A DNA stretch of 64,000 nt from Undaria pinnatifida (lineage: Eukaryota; Sar; Phaeophyceae; Laminariales; Alariaceae): the NCBI GenBank assembly GCA_012845835.1, contig JABAKD010000024.1, forward strand, positions 7,157,103 through 7,221,102, in the 5' to 3' direction. The first letter of the stretch is position 1; each line of letters starts with the position of its first letter. The position numbers were made by a program, and so were the translations under genes. The notes beneath the pieces were generated by a model. The model was not told the origin of the DNA. It saw nothing but the letters and a program-made list of their open reading frames with translations, and did no database searches. Of this stretch, positions 10,534 to 20,910 are shown in pieces.

Positions 10534-10755
10534 TTAGACGTCGGTAAGTAAACTATAGCTTTTACGCGATCCGATCCGAATACCGTCCGCCGTCAGTATT
10601 TGTCCCAAGTATTTAACTTCTCGGGGGCCAAACTGTACTTTCGATGGTTTGAGAGTGAGGCCGGCTGCTTGCAAGGCCTTGAACATGTTTTCTAGCAGCT
10701 GTAACTGGCCTGTCCAGGTGGATGAACAACATATACAGTCGTCCATATAAACCAA
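10534..10755 (-). pseudogene. pol: Gypsy A RT palm fragment with YMDD
   Basis: This short frame begins exactly at the polymerase active site (VYMDDCICCSS) and continues TLKPSKVQFGPREVKYLG, the next conserved RT block. The upstream fingers/palm part is in a different frame (10,692-11,105), so a frameshift falls directly at the catalytic motif. Confidence 0.88.
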
Positions 10756-11105
10756 GAGGCCACTGTTCGGACAAAATGTGCAAAAGCTAGTGACATAATT
10801 CGCGAGAACAGAAACGGCGCGTTAGCTACACCGAAGGTTAGGCGTTTGAAAACCCACTTCCCGTTCTGCGTCACAAACGCAGTTTTATCTTGTTCGCTCT
10901 CTGCTGCTGGTATTTGGTGGTAAGCATTTTGTACGTCACACACAGCTATATAACGTGCTCCTCCGACCGTGTCAAGGTGACTTTCTAAATTAGGCATAGG
11001 CCAGGTCTTTTTGATCAGATTTTTATTTATGGTCGACCTGTAATTTACGCAGAACCGTGGAGTGACGTGTCTAATTTTGTGACAAAAGTTACTGCGGAAC
11101 CCCAA
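10692..11105 (-). pseudogene. pol: Gypsy A RT fingers/palm fragment
   Basis: The fragment contains FCVNYRSTINKNLIKKTWPM, then VCDVQNAYHQIPAAESEQDK with the first catalytic Asp, KTAFVTQNGKWVFKRLTFGV and ANAPFLFSRIM. These are consecutive conserved blocks of Ty3/gypsy reverse transcriptase. It overlaps the upstream frame 11,045-11,941 around the conserved PSPWGSAVTFV block, so there is another frameshift near 11,070. Confidence 0.88.
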
Positions 11106-11941
11106 GGACTAGGACGCTGTTCAATGATTCCATCTTGTTCCATCTGGTTCACGCACTTGTCGATAGTTTCCTGTACGCATGGGTTTGCACGGTACGGGGT
11201 TCTATTTACAGGCCGTGTTCCTGGTTCAAGAGGAAACGCTGCTTCGGCTACGGTACATCTACATAGCTCTTGAGGTGACAAGGAAAAAACTCTGCGACAT
11301 TTCGTGCATAGAGTCAGTACTTGTTCGCATTCGGCAGGTGTAAACGTGGTTTTATCAAATGCTCGAGTAAGTGCTGCACGAAGTTCGTCACGCGTGGATT
11401 CTGTAGTCTTGCTGTCTGTTTGACTTGCACTGGTCGTTTTCTTCAGGGCTGCCGATACGGGCGCAATGTGTCCTAGTAAGGTGTTCCGTTTCAAGTACAC
11501 GTATTGGTGAGACGGGTTCGCGATCTGGACTGCTGCTGTTTTATCAGCGGCCGACCAGTGACTCACTGTACGATCAACTATCATATTTTTAAAAGCTTTA
11601 GGTACGGCGGACGATTCGATGTCTTCGAACGTGACGATGACTGGTTCAATGAGTGCAGCAGTGGTCTCTGTGGATGCTGTCACTGGCTCTACTTGTGCTG
11701 CCATCTCACTCTGGGGGGAGATGCAGCATTTGTGTTGGAACAAGACTGGTACCGACTCTATACCAGTGTTAACTGTGACCACGGAGCACTGAGCTGTCGC
11801 AGTGTCCTCGGGGTGTGCTGTAAAATCTACTCTGCGATGAGATGCTCTGATCGTCACTTGAGAGGTTATGAATGACAATTGCTCTGTACTCCAGTCGAGA
11901 ACACCTCCGAAGGTGCCCATGATGGTGTTATAGAGTAGCAT
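11045..11941 (-). CDS. pol: Gypsy A protease tail, linker and RT start
   Basis: This 298-codon frame starts at the end of the aspartic protease (FGGVLDWSTEQLSF). A linker of about 200 residues follows, and then the start of RT (ETIDKCVNQMEQDGIIEQRP, then SPWGSAVTFVTK). The order protease-RT supports gypsy. The protease core itself lies upstream (about 11,942-12,200) and is interrupted by an in-frame TGA near 12,070. Confidence 0.8.
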   Translation of the reverse strand: MLLYNTIMGTFGGVLDWSTEQLSFITSQVTIRASHRRVDFTAHPEDTATAQCSVVTVNTGIESVPVLFQHKCCISPQSEMAAQVEPVTASTETTAALIEPVIVTFEDIESSAVPKAFKNMIVDRTVSHWSAADKTAAVQIANPSHQYVYLKRNTLLGHIAPVSAALKKTTSASQTDSKTTESTRDELRAALTRAFDKTTFTPAECEQVLTLCTKCRRVFSLSPQELCRCTVAEAAFPLEPGTRPVNRTPYRANPCVQETIDKCVNQMEQDGIIEQRPSPWGSAVTFVTKLDTSLHGSA

Positions 11942-12200
11942 AATTTCTGGTCCTAAAGAGGGCGATACGAGCGCTTCGACTGGAATGGTAATATCTCCGA
12001 GTGTGAGTTGAACGCGAGCAGATCCTAAAATTTTGAGAGGCGACCCATCAGCACTGCTGAGGTTGATCGCTCACGGGGGCACTGCAAAACTTTGAGTGTC
12101 TGTCATTGTGGGATGTGTCTGTACAAAGTGAACAGATATGCATGGTGCATCGGTCGCGGTGTCAATCATGACATTGTGCGCCGGGATAATCGTTGACCCT
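11942..12200 (-). pseudogene. pol: Gypsy A aspartic protease core, degenerate
   Basis: The minus strand reads a protease-like segment, NVMIDTATDAPCISVHF, corresponding to the family DTG/DSG active-site loop but with DTA in place of DTG. The segment is followed by a stop codon and then by ARVQLTLGDITIPVEAL, the usual beta-strands. The missing Gly and the stop suggest the protease is dead. Confidence 0.6.
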
Positions 12201-12968
12201 GGCGTTTACTCGTACGGGCTTTGACGTAGAGTTGAGAGCTGTGGAATATCTGCGACACCCACTCATGACAGACGCGTGGAAAGCATCAAAGTGCGTTTAC
12301 CGGTTAGCGTTGCATGATGATAAAACTTGATGTTACTCTTTCTCGTTTAGTTCGCGGGACACAGCAGAAACATTCAACGCTTGTGTACCACGGAAGGTGA
12401 AACCGTATCATTCTGACGCTGCCTACTCTTCTCGAGTCTGCTGGCTGTTCCTAGGACTGGTCCAACTCCACGCGGTTCTTCTAGAACACTCGGAACCTGC
12501 TGATTATTTTCTAAGTCTGTTACAGTATTCGACTGGTTGTCTGCATGTACTTGTTTCGCGCGGGTACTCGCCAGAAGGGTGGTGCTCTTTGTTCGGCCAC
12601 ACTTTCCCTCCTCTTACTACTAGGTCTACCTGCACTTACCACGGCTACGCTATCTGGTCGCACTATCGTTTCTACCGCGGGTTTGGTGGTCCTAGTATGC
12701 CAACCGGTTTGAGGCGAACGACGCTGGCCTCCTCACGGGTTTTGTGTGACCACTATCCCGTCACGCTCGTGCGCTTTGGCCAGCCTACAGTCTGGGCGTG
12801 AGTGCGAGTTGCGGTGGCGGTAAGTCGGGTAGTCACGTTATTTTCCCGACGCTACCTCAGCTTTCCTACTTTTTTCCGCCTCACTCGTCGGCGACCTGTC
12901 CCGCTTGTCGGACGGGCCATATGCTGCTGGCTTGAATGTCACGCTTTTGCCCCGGCCTTACACCACCG
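12201..12968 (-). other. Gypsy A gag/protease junction, no readable frame
   Basis: About 770 bases lie between the gag capsid-like frame and the protease. They carry multiple stops in all minus frames, and I could not find a CCHC nucleocapsid knuckle. They are presumably decayed nucleocapsid and linker. Confidence 0.4.
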
Positions 12969-13712
12969 TCAATTTGGACACGATTGCCTTTTCGATGTTG
13001 GCCATCGATGTGAGTAACTGTCGGTCGGGTCCAGGGGATGTGCCAGTGACGGCCGATGCATACGTTGTCGGGGAGGGAGTGGGGGTCGCGCGTAAGGCGT
13101 TGGTCTCGTGTTTCTTGGCGCGGGAACGTGAGGCTTGGTACGTGAGGGAGGGCTCTTCACAAGAAAGTTCCAGGCGTACGTGCGGAATTTGACCGGCACC
13201 GAAAGTCGCCATGAGCGATGTTTGCCATGCATGTTTGTATGGTGAGACGTTGGCGTGGGCTGTTCCTTGGGCTTCGGCGAGGAGGCGGGCGTATGCTTGA
13301 GTTGCACGCAGCCCGTAAGAGTCGACGGATTCACTACTGCCTTGCTGCAGGGTAGAGACGGTGCGAGGAGGACTGTGCGGTTCACTGGGCTAAAGAGGTT
13401 TATGAAAGCGTCCACCCACTCGCTCCAGTTGCGTGCTGCCCTGACTTCTACATCCTCAGTGTTCAGTTGTGCTAGCTCCTTGTCTGTGCGCCACTCTAAC
13501 GTCTCACGCTGTAGTTGATGCATGGTGCTAGCTGCTTCGCCGGTCACTAAGTGTGCAAGGTATCTCACGGCGTGGTGGTCGAAAACCGAGTCAGGGGTGC
13601 CGTCAGGGGCGTGCAAGCAGATGCGAGAGTGGAATAGGGCCATGATTTCGGGCACATCTTCAGTTGTTAAACCGTGCAACCTGAGCGACGGGGGCAGATC
13701 AGATTTTTTCAT
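12969..13712 (-). CDS. gag: Gypsy A gag, capsid-like part
   Basis: This 247-codon frame is followed in the element by the protease. The N-terminal half (LRLHGLTTEDVPEIMALFHS ... ARNWSEWVDAFINLFSPVNR) has the pattern of a Ty3/gypsy gag retrotrans_gag region, with Trp at the WSEWVDAF position. The C-terminal half is Pro/Arg-rich and probably out of frame after about 13,290, since minus 12,958-13,212 gives a competing frame. Gag would form the cytoplasmic particle that packages element RNA. Confidence 0.7.
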   Translation of the reverse strand: MKKSDLPPSLRLHGLTTEDVPEIMALFHSRICLHAPDGTPDSVFDHHAVRYLAHLVTGEAASTMHQLQRETLEWRTDKELAQLNTEDVEVRAARNWSEWVDAFINLFSPVNRTVLLAPSLPCSKAVVNPSTLTGCVQLKHTPASSPKPKEQPTPTSHHTNMHGKHRSWRLSVPVKFRTYAWNFLVKSPPSRTKPHVPAPRNTRPTPYARPPLPPRQRMHRPSLAHPLDPTDSYSHRWPTSKRQSCPN

Positions 13713-14350
13713 CGAAAATGTTGCGTGTTCGCTGTGGTTGTGGTGGGAGCTCGAAGGTGGTACGTGCTGTCAGAGGGGCTGGGTGAGGTTGGTCAGGCGG
13801 GGACGTACGGCTGCTGTCAGAGCTACTCGCCTGATGTTGGATAGGCGTGGCAGGTGTCAGAGGATTCTGCACGCGTTCAAAACCAAGATCGAGAATCTGC
13901 TGCGGCAACGGTACTCCTCTCAACTCTGCGATCTGCTTGTCGGAAGGCCCACTTACGGTTTTCCTGCTGCCAGGCGGCACCAGCTCCAAGACCCACGCTG
14001 GAGGTGTGGTGCCGTCGAGCATGCACTTACGCAGCTAGGCCGCCGTCTCGGCGCGGACCGAGTCATTGGCTGGGAGGGTGCTCGGCGCGGCGAGGATGTC
14101 CTCCGCCAGGCTCGAGCCCTCCCCAACGACTCCCGCAGATGGTGCAGGCGTCGTGGTGGCAGCGATGTCAGGTGTCGTACTAAGCGCTCCAGCATCATCT
14201 GCAGCGTTCGGCTGCTCCTCGCCGGTCTCGGCCGGTCCGCTCTGGTCGGTGAGTACAAGCGCCGCAAAGGCGTTCCCCGGCGGTGCAGGAGTCGGCTCCT
14301 CGGGCGTGGTCGATGCCTTGCGGGCCTCGCCGCGGCTCTTCTTGGAGCCA
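13699..14350 (-). CDS. gag: Gypsy A gag N-terminal region, broken
   Basis: Reading from just inside the 5' LTR, the minus strand gives an Ala/Pro/Thr-rich leader (14,350 to about 14,040) ending at a stop. An open frame 14,022-13,699 (LRGVPLPQQILDLGFERVQN ...) follows, and its end overlaps the start of the capsid-like frame by 14 bases in a different frame. I infer one original gag frame now split by a stop and a frameshift. Confidence 0.6.
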
Positions 14351-14408
14351 GCTCCTGAGCGTGGTATTTTTTCCTCTTTTCCGACGGTGGTTTATGGTTT
14401 GTTGATCC

Positions 14409-14420
14409 AACGGGTCACCA
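14409..14420 (-). other. Primer-binding site of gypsy A
   Basis: Three bases inside the 5' LTR the minus strand reads TGGTGACCCGTT. This is complementary to a tRNA 3' end ...AACGGGTCACCA, so it is the minus-strand primer site. I could not assign the tRNA. Confidence 0.78.
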
Positions 14421-14423
14421 CTA

Positions 14424-14841
14424 TGGAGCCTGGCCTCTCACGGATCCTGGTGTCGAAGTGGAGAGGGCGGTCCCTGAGGTCTTGTGCTCGTCTCGGAGCT
14501 GGCGTCGGAGCGGAGAGGGCGTCGCGGAGCTGAAGTGGAAGCGGAGAGGGCATCGCGGGGCTGAGGTGCCTTGACGATTGCCTTCACAGCGGGCGCACGC
14601 TGAAACCTTTCTTTTTTAGATGTAGCAAGGAGATGCTAAAGCTAGACTGACGGGCTCATGCCCTCTCGTCATACGGCGGGATTATCTTTCGGTGGCTGAC
14701 CTTCTGGGGTCGGGTCAACGATGTCTATGACGGGTGACACCGCTCGCGACCCGGGATCGTGTATTGCCTGACCGGTGACGTGTTCTCAAGCGCATGCGTG
14801 TACGAGATCTACGATAGGTATCTACGACCCTGTCTTCCACA
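14424..14841 (-). repeat. 5' LTR of gypsy A
   Basis: This is the partner of 6827-7248, with the same TG...CA termini. It would contain the element promoter. Confidence 0.92.
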
Positions 14842-15290
14842 TATGATACCATTTATATTACTGAGTCATGTAATCAAATTGCGAATGTCATCAAATTGCG
14901 AATTTATTTTCTCGCATGAAGACTAAATTTTTATCACCTGTTAATTACATTGGCTATTTGCACTAGGTTACTGAGTCAATTCATATGAAGAGTCGATGAA
15001 TTGAAAGTACACCAGTCATGGAAAGTCGACGAGTTGTGAGCATGGCTATTTGTGCGTGCACGGGACCCGTCGGGACTGGCCTTGGCGCCGATTACGATGA
15101 GTGCCGCGGACAAACGTGGCCGAAAAAAATGAGGACTTACACAAACATACACAAACACACACAAACAGAGAAAGTCGTTCAAGGCACCCTACCCTCGTAT
15201 GCGATCCGATATTTGACGAGGCTTCTTTTCCTTGGACAATAAAATCAAAAGGGCTCAGCGCTGCGCGCGTCGCGCGCCTCATTGCAAAGA
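14842..15290. other. No feature recognised
   Basis: A/T-rich flank of gypsy A followed by a mixed sequence with an ACACAAACA run near 15,140. No ORF of interest. Confidence 0.45.
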
Positions 15291-15304
15291 ACTTCTACTG
15301 TAAG

Positions 15305-15740
15305 TGAATTCTGTGGGGCATTCATACTTGTACCCGTACCCGGAACTTCTGGAAGTTCTGTACGACATTCATACCCGTACCCGGAACTTGTGCAACTTCT
15401 GTACGCCCGTGGCCACACTAATGTAATACCCGGGGTACGGGTACAGCATGTTTTGTACCCGCTCGGAACTTTGTGAGTTCTGTACGCCTGTGCCACAATA
15501 TACCCAAACTACTGTCTAATAGCGAAATATAGATCAGATGTACCACGCAGCTTCCAATGTTCAGTTTCAACCATTCAATCGGTCGTACTCACAGATGACG
15601 TTTTTATTTTTTGTAATACCCGGAACTTGTGGAAGTTCGGCAAGATCCTCATACCCTTACCCGGAAATGATGCTACTCCTGTAAGACTGCTGTGGCAAAA
15701 TACCCGGGGTACGGGTATACCTTCATTACGATACCCGGGG
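15305..15740. repeat. Imperfect minisatellite, ACCCGTACCCGGAACTT units
   Basis: Units of roughly 50-60 bases contain ACCCGTACCCGGAACTTSTG, AGTTCTGTACG and CCCGGGGTACGGGTA. They repeat at about 15,330, 15,370, 15,430, 15,615, 15,655 and 15,705, some inverted. No gene. Confidence 0.65.
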
Positions 15741-16053
15741 AGCGCTGTGTCCATTCAAGTCCAATCCGAAAAGTGTAGTATGTAGTATGCATTACTTAGG
15801 ATGCTATGTTTTGTCAGTCACACGAACCGAACACCAACCACACAGCAGTACGTGTCACACAATAACAGCACCTGTTATTGATGCTTCTTTCGTTTCTAAA
15901 GGCACGTATTAACGTATTAACGAAGGACACTTTTGAATCAAAATTATTATTTTTTGATAAATCGAATTGAATTCAATTCGATTTCGTTGAAACATACGAT
16001 TTTTTTCCCTCCTATCGGGAAACCACGTAGTGCGTGTTTCTTAATTTATTGAG

Positions 16054-17690
16054 TGGGGACACAGAGTATCCCCCTGAAGGTTTGCCTATTGAGCAGGTCC
16101 ACGGTGAGTACTCACTTTCTTAGCCGTAGTAGAGAAGCAGCTTTATTATTTCCACAGAGCCCCCGATAGCAACTGAGAGCCGAGGCGCATGCCGCTGTTT
16201 CATTTCCTGACTACCCCGAATAGATAACGCCAACCTATCATACAAAAACACCTAATTATCTACAAAATCTCAGGTAATCGCAGGCCTTTCAAGGCCATAC
16301 CTTAACACTAGCCCACCCTGATGAGCCGCATATGCAGACATATGGGAGATTGGGGGAAACTCCATTTCTATGAACCAGACCATGAGTCGAAGATGCGGCT
16401 CCTCAAAACCCACTCCCACACCTCTAATAGCCTGGTTATGGAGTCAGGAAAACGCGAAGAAAAGCTGTTGAAGGAAACGCAGACCCTACAACAAAGCAAA
16501 CCACCCATAAAAAACCTGTCGCGTACCGCCGGTGTGGCGCAAGGTGGGGAAAAGAAAGGCTCTACGGTCAACAAACCACAGAAAAGGCACTATGGCAAGG
16601 CAAACCGATGCCGAAAGGAACGGGAACACAGGCGTTAATACAAGGGAAAAGTCATGCCAAAAACCTCCTGCGGACCATTGACGTGGCGGGGGTTAGAAGA
16701 AGAAACGACAAATACCCGGAATGGAAGGTGACACTGCTAACAACCCCACGAGGGGGAGAAGTGGTTCGCCGAAACCAGTAGATGAAAAAATAACACAAAA
16801 AAAAAAATAACACACAGTCCCGTATATAGCCCTGACCCACGTTATGCGCGAACAGGGTACCCTGGTCGTCCCCCGGCTCTGGGCTGAGAAGGACGTCGGA
16901 ACGGCGAAATTGAACAAACACGAGAAACCTGCAGTCCTGCACCCCAGAAATCGGCGTGATCACCCCGGCCCTGACCCGGCACAGGAGGGGGGGGGCGGCA
17001 AGACTAAGAAAAAAGGGATAGAACCGCCCCACACCCAGTAAAAAAAAACGCTCGAAACACCGCGAACAATCCGAAGGCAAAAACTTCAAACCTCATAACC
17101 GAGAAGAAATAGAGAACTATCCAGAAGAGGCGGTGGCTTGAAAGTCAACTGGCCACGGTCGCGCCTCGAGATTCATCTGCGTTACGTTTGATACCCGGAG
17201 AAAATGTGCTGGCGATGTGAACTTGCAGGAACCAAGAGCCTCGTATGGCTTCCGTCGAAGTCGTGTAGCGCGCCGGGGGAATAAAAAGTTTAATCGGCCC
17301 CGGGTAGTCCAGAGAGCGGACCAGGTATACCTTGTCCTCGTTTTTTCTCGCGCCGATTTTTCCAAGCCGCCATAACCCATCGTCTCCCTTGTACCAAAAG
17401 TAGGTTCCCTTAGGAAGCGCCGTGTCGTGGTAGCGGCGGAGCCAATCGACGCGGGTAACACAAGCGTAGCCCGGCGCTAGGAAACGCTCCCCGTTGTTGC
17501 GGGAGAGCTCGCGCGGTGCCGCCCCGATCCGCATTCGGCGGTAGGGGCGGTTGCTTTGGCGGTGCTGGTCCGGCGTGCCGGCCCAATAACGTAAGATGTG
17601 GTGTCGAGAGTGTTGGAGGTCCATTTCGCACCCCTAGCATGGTCCAGAGAGTCCCATCTCATGCGTCTTGTATATCACTGAGATGACGCC
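16054..17690 (-). mobile_element. Ty3/gypsy family B, truncated copy 1 (3' end)
   Basis: The left edge TGGGGACACAGAGT matches the left edge of the 61,673 copy exactly, and the flanks differ, so it is a true element end. The two copies align through a CCCGGAATGGAAGGTG block, a GCGAACAGGGTACC block, and the end of pol. They diverge near 17,690, where copy 1 joins unrelated or more upstream element sequence. The LTR inner boundary cannot be placed because the partner LTR is not in the window. Confidence 0.82.
17145..17624 (-). CDS. pol: Gypsy B pol C-terminus (integrase tail), 159 codons
   Basis: The frame aligns with minus 62,753-63,298 of copy 2 from MDLQHSRHHILRYWAGTPDQ to the shared ending DESRGATVAS. 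It includes RELSRNNGERFLAPGYACV and a compact aromatic module, FWYKGDDGLWRLGKIGA ... YLVRSLDYPGPIKLF, that looks like a small beta-barrel (Tudor/chromo/SH3-like). In copy 2 this lies downstream of a GPY-type integrase end, so it is the tail of pol. Its role, perhaps target-site recognition, is inference. Confidence 0.7.
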   Translation of the reverse strand: MDLQHSRHHILRYWAGTPDQHRQSNRPYRRMRIGAAPRELSRNNGERFLAPGYACVTRVDWLRRYHDTALPKGTYFWYKGDDGLWRLGKIGARKNEDKVYLVRSLDYPGPIKLFIPPARYTTSTEAIRGSWFLQVHIASTFSPGIKRNADESRGATVAS

Positions 17691-18290
17691 ACCGCGGGTT
17701 ACGGACGAGTGGTCGTCGCTTGTATGTAGTCGGCCTTTATTTTTCAGATCCTGGGTGTCCGAAAGGAAGAATCTCTTGTGCGAAGGGTAACACTACAATA
17801 AGTCGGGTGACTGGGCCGGCGGCCGGCCGATAGTGGTGTAGCGCACCTCGGCATGGCACGTCGGCACAATCTGGTGTCTTCACTCCCAGTCAGAACGCAA
17901 AAATCGCGTAACGGAAGCAGCGAACGTCAGTTTGTCAACGTCGTCAAGAGTTAATCGTAATATTGGAGTCTTTATAGACTCCGCGCGGTCACGGTCGGAC
18001 GGGATCAATACCGGGGGGATCGGAGAAGCGGCAGGAGAAGGAGTCGGGGCGGTCGATGGGGTCGGCCGCGGCCGTGGGACGCGACGCGGGGTGTTGACAC
18101 TCCGGGCAGATGGTCGAGGGACCCCGCCGGGCCTGAATCGATAATCTACACAAGGGTGCATTACCGGTTGCTGTCGCTGTTCGTCGGCGCATCGTCGACG
18201 ACGGGGGGCTGGAGTACTAAGCAAGGCAGAGACGGACACAGTCGAACCGGTGGTCGCGGTGAAGCCCGTCTCCTGCATAGAAATCCTTGA
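17691..18290 (-). pseudogene. Gag-like remnant adjoining gypsy B
   Basis: Minus frame 17,880-18,278 (132 codons) is Pro/Arg/Ser-rich and ends with SIKTPILRLTLDDVDKLTFA, then SVTRFLRSDWE. The end has the look of the start of a gag domain after a disordered leader. I infer that copy 1 lost most of gag-pol by internal deletion and that this is its gag leader, but I cannot align it to copy 2 within the window. Confidence 0.4.
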
Positions 18291-18589
18291 TAGAGGAGTC
18301 GGCTGTGCGATGGGCGTCGCTGCAGCCAGGGCTTCTGCGGATCCCGTGCCGCCCTAAAATGGGTATGGCAAACACCGTAGCGAAAACGGTGTCAGCGGCA
18401 TGTGAAATGGACCCGCGGCCGGTACAGCCTTCGGCAGTGGCGACGGAGGCAGAAACACGAGCGACAAATCTCCCTGGGGGAATAAAAGGCCGCCAATCCT
18501 TATACGTGGCGCGTGTGTGCGAAAATCGTGAAATGCGGTAGAGGTGAGAGGGAACCTACCCAAGACAGTATAATCAATGCGGGGCACGA

Positions 18590-18722
18590 GCCCACCCTAG
18601 ACAGTGCTTTCAGCGAGGGGCACGAGTTCACCTAAGGTAATGATTTCGGTGCGGGGCACGAGCCCACCCAAAGCAGTGATTTGGGTGCGGGGCACGAGTC
18701 CACCCAAACTGACCCCTGGGAA
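18590..18722. repeat. Minisatellite, about 47-bp units, four copies
   Basis: Units contain GCGGGGCACGAGCCCACCC followed by a variable GCAGTGATTT-like part. On the minus strand they read as a repeated peptide LGGLVPRTE. A second small tandem (GGAGGCGTTCGGGAGAATAT, period about 53) lies at 19,005-19,110. Confidence 0.75.
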
Positions 18723-19847
18723 TCGGCGAGGAGGCGACGCGCAATCAGCCGGTCCGTACGAGGTAGATTCCGCCATCTCCAACGGGGTTGGGGCTTTTCA
18801 ACCCCACGGGGTGGAAGCTTGTCAAGCCACTGTGTTCGTACTCCGTAGCAAGCTCTGGCAAGCGGGCCAGAAAAATCGGCGATGACGTTGGCGCTGCGTT
18901 TGCGGTACTCGAGTCTGCAATCGAATGCGGTGGCGAGCTTAAGCTACCGCTGGACTCGTGCATTGAGGGTCTCCACTTTGCCAATGCTCTCCTGTGCCTT
19001 GTGGCCGGAGAATATGCGTACCTTTACTGCCCAAATGACCCTCGGAGGCGTTCGGGAGAATATGCGGAACTTTATTTCCCAAAGTACTCTCGGAGGCGTT
19101 CGGGAGCCCCAACAATGCTGCCGTTCCCCAAACCTAGAGGAGTCCAGTGCCTCTCCGAGTCAAGCGGTGCTCGACTGATATACGTGATTTTTGTAGTGAA
19201 CGAAACCGCGTCCAGCGTCACAGTACCCCCGACGAACCAGGGGCCGTGTTCTGACAGCGCAAGGTCAGGGCCGACGCCAGAAACTATCTCCAAACCTTCA
19301 CGGCTTTTGTTGGGCCATCGCGTCCGAAAAATGGGTCGGAAACTCCGAAGGGGAACCTTTGTCAGCGCTGGCGGCTGTTAACGGCCCGATCGCGGCGCGG
19401 ACGAGATTTCTCAGTTCTTGCATTCGTAGTGCAGGTGCGGAACCGACTAGGGGAGGCCTGCTGCACCGACCCGGTCTCACTGTCGCAAATATCTCCGCGA
19501 ACGGCAGAACGAGCCTCACCGCGCAGAGTTTTCCTCTCAACTGGCATGGGTTGTTGGCCCTGGGATCATCCGCCCTGAGACAAATGCCTCACACCGGGTT
19601 CAGAGGGCTGGCTTCAGCCAGAAGCTTGTGTCAGAGCTCAAAAAGTGATTTTCCATGGCTGGGTTCTGCGTGGATTTGGCATAGGTGACAGATAACACGA
19701 CGTTTTTCTTGTCCCTGTCTCCAACAACGGAGTCAAAGTTGCGCACGCCTCAACCGATGCGTTGTGTGTGCTTGGGTCAGGCGACAACATGATGAGCTGC
19801 AATGTTCGATGGTCTTGAAAAAGACTGGCCTGTTCGGCCACCACCAT
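18723..19847 (-). other. Unassigned region between gypsy B remnant and copia C
   Basis: Short frames are open on both strands without recognisable domains. The minus frame 19,847-19,638 would be continuous with minus frame 24,204-23,845 if the copia element were absent (see findings). Confidence 0.4.
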
Positions 19848-19852
19848 ATTCT

Positions 19853-20247
19853 TGTGAATAGCCTGTGAACCCAATGGTTGTGTGGAGGCTCTGTCTTCTA
19901 TGCAAAGAGATGCAGAGGTGGCACCGAAGTGTCTGTTAAGACCACTCGTGATAAGAAAGAAAAGGGATAGTTTGGAAGGGGCGCTTGAGGTCAAAGAGAG
20001 AAGAAGAAGAAGAAGAAGAAGAAGAAGGGAGAGTGTTTATGGTGGGTTGCATCAGTACTTGATCATCACGGAACAATGCCCGTAGTCCGGTAGAATATCG
20101 GGACAACGGGACAACCTAACATACTCAAATCTACGTTTACATCTAGGTTCCACCGAAGATTCAACGTAAGATCCAACTGCATATCTTATTCGTGCGAATG
20201 GACTGTGCATTAACTTAGATTTGAATCCAAGATTCATACTCTCAGCA
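19853..20247 (-). repeat. 3' LTR of copia C (395 bp)
   Basis: It starts TGTGAATAGCCTGTGAAC and ends CTCTCAGCA as read on the plus strand. It contains a short (GAA)n of about nine units at 19,999-20,026. Confidence 0.9.
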
Positions 20248-20423
20248 CGCCCCATAATGCAAAGTCAGATTGCTAGAGAAGCCTCATACTTACGATTTAA
20301 TTCCATTTACCAACGTTCCTCCGGGCTGCTCCATCATTGGAACGCGATGGGTATCGCCGCCGATTGCCGCGTGCGGTAATCGGTTGATTGAAAAAAAACT
20401 GCTGTCGAAGCTATTTCTCCCCA

Positions 20424-20798
20424 TTAAGGTTTAGGAAGGTGTGCCTCATTGGGTAAACAGCGAGTCATGTCCATAATAGTACGCCCGTCACGTTCCGAAA
20501 CACCGTTCTGCTGCGGTGTGTACGGGGACAATTGCTGACGAATTCCAGTTGATTTACAATACTCCTGAAAGCTGCCGGATGTGTACTCGCCCCCGTTATC
20601 AGAACGTATATGCTGCACCCTTAGCCCTAGAGGGATGGCGAGATCTTGAATGGATCTGCCGAGGGTGTATATCGTGTCACCTTTCTTTTCAATGAAGTAG
20701 ACAGCTTTTAGCCTGCTGTGATGGTCAGTATACTTTGCCATGTAGGCGTATCCTCCGATCGCCTTGGGCGTCACAGGTCCGAGCAGGTCAGTACTCAC
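20424..20798 (-). CDS. pol: Copia C integrase catalytic core (124 codons)
   Basis: All three catalytic positions of the DDE core are visible: Asp in STDLLGPV, Asp in RSDNGGEYTSG and Glu in QQNGVSERDGRTIM. The spacing between the second Asp and the Glu is typical of copia integrases (TPQQNGVSER motif). The frame is separated from the upstream protease frame by a frameshift or stops between 20,800 and 20,911. It ends about 175 bases from the 3' LTR, without the C-terminal domain or RT. Confidence 0.92.
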   Translation of the reverse strand: MSTDLLGPVTPKAIGGYAYMAKYTDHHSRLKAVYFIEKKGDTIYTLGRSIQDLAIPLGLRVQHIRSDNGGEYTSGSFQEYCKSTGIRQQLSPYTPQQNGVSERDGRTIMDMTRCLPNEAHLPKP

Positions 20799-20910
20799 CA
20801 GCTTTAAACGTTCGCTGGAAGGGTCAAGAGCGATGTTTTAGGATGTTCCTGTTGAGTGCTCTTGTTGATTTGGCACGTTTCACACGCCGATAGAGTGTCT
20901 GAAAAATCAC

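Larger units (their letters stand above)
6827..14841 (-). mobile_element. Ty3/gypsy LTR retrotransposon A, full-length but mutated
   Basis: LTRs of about 420 bp (6827-7248 and 14,424-14,841) flank an interior of about 7.2 kb read on the minus strand. The order is gag, protease, reverse transcriptase, RNase H, integrase, which defines the Ty3/gypsy superfamily. The LTRs run TG...CA. A primer-binding site abuts the 5' LTR and a purine tract abuts the 3' LTR. The sequence TATG occurs directly outside or near both ends and may be a short target duplication. Several frameshifts and in-frame stops break gag-pol, so the copy is probably inactive. Confidence 0.93.

Noticed and set aside
13522-14358. 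278-codon plus-strand ORF
   Set aside because: It is the antisense shadow of gypsy A gag, which has family features on the minus strand.
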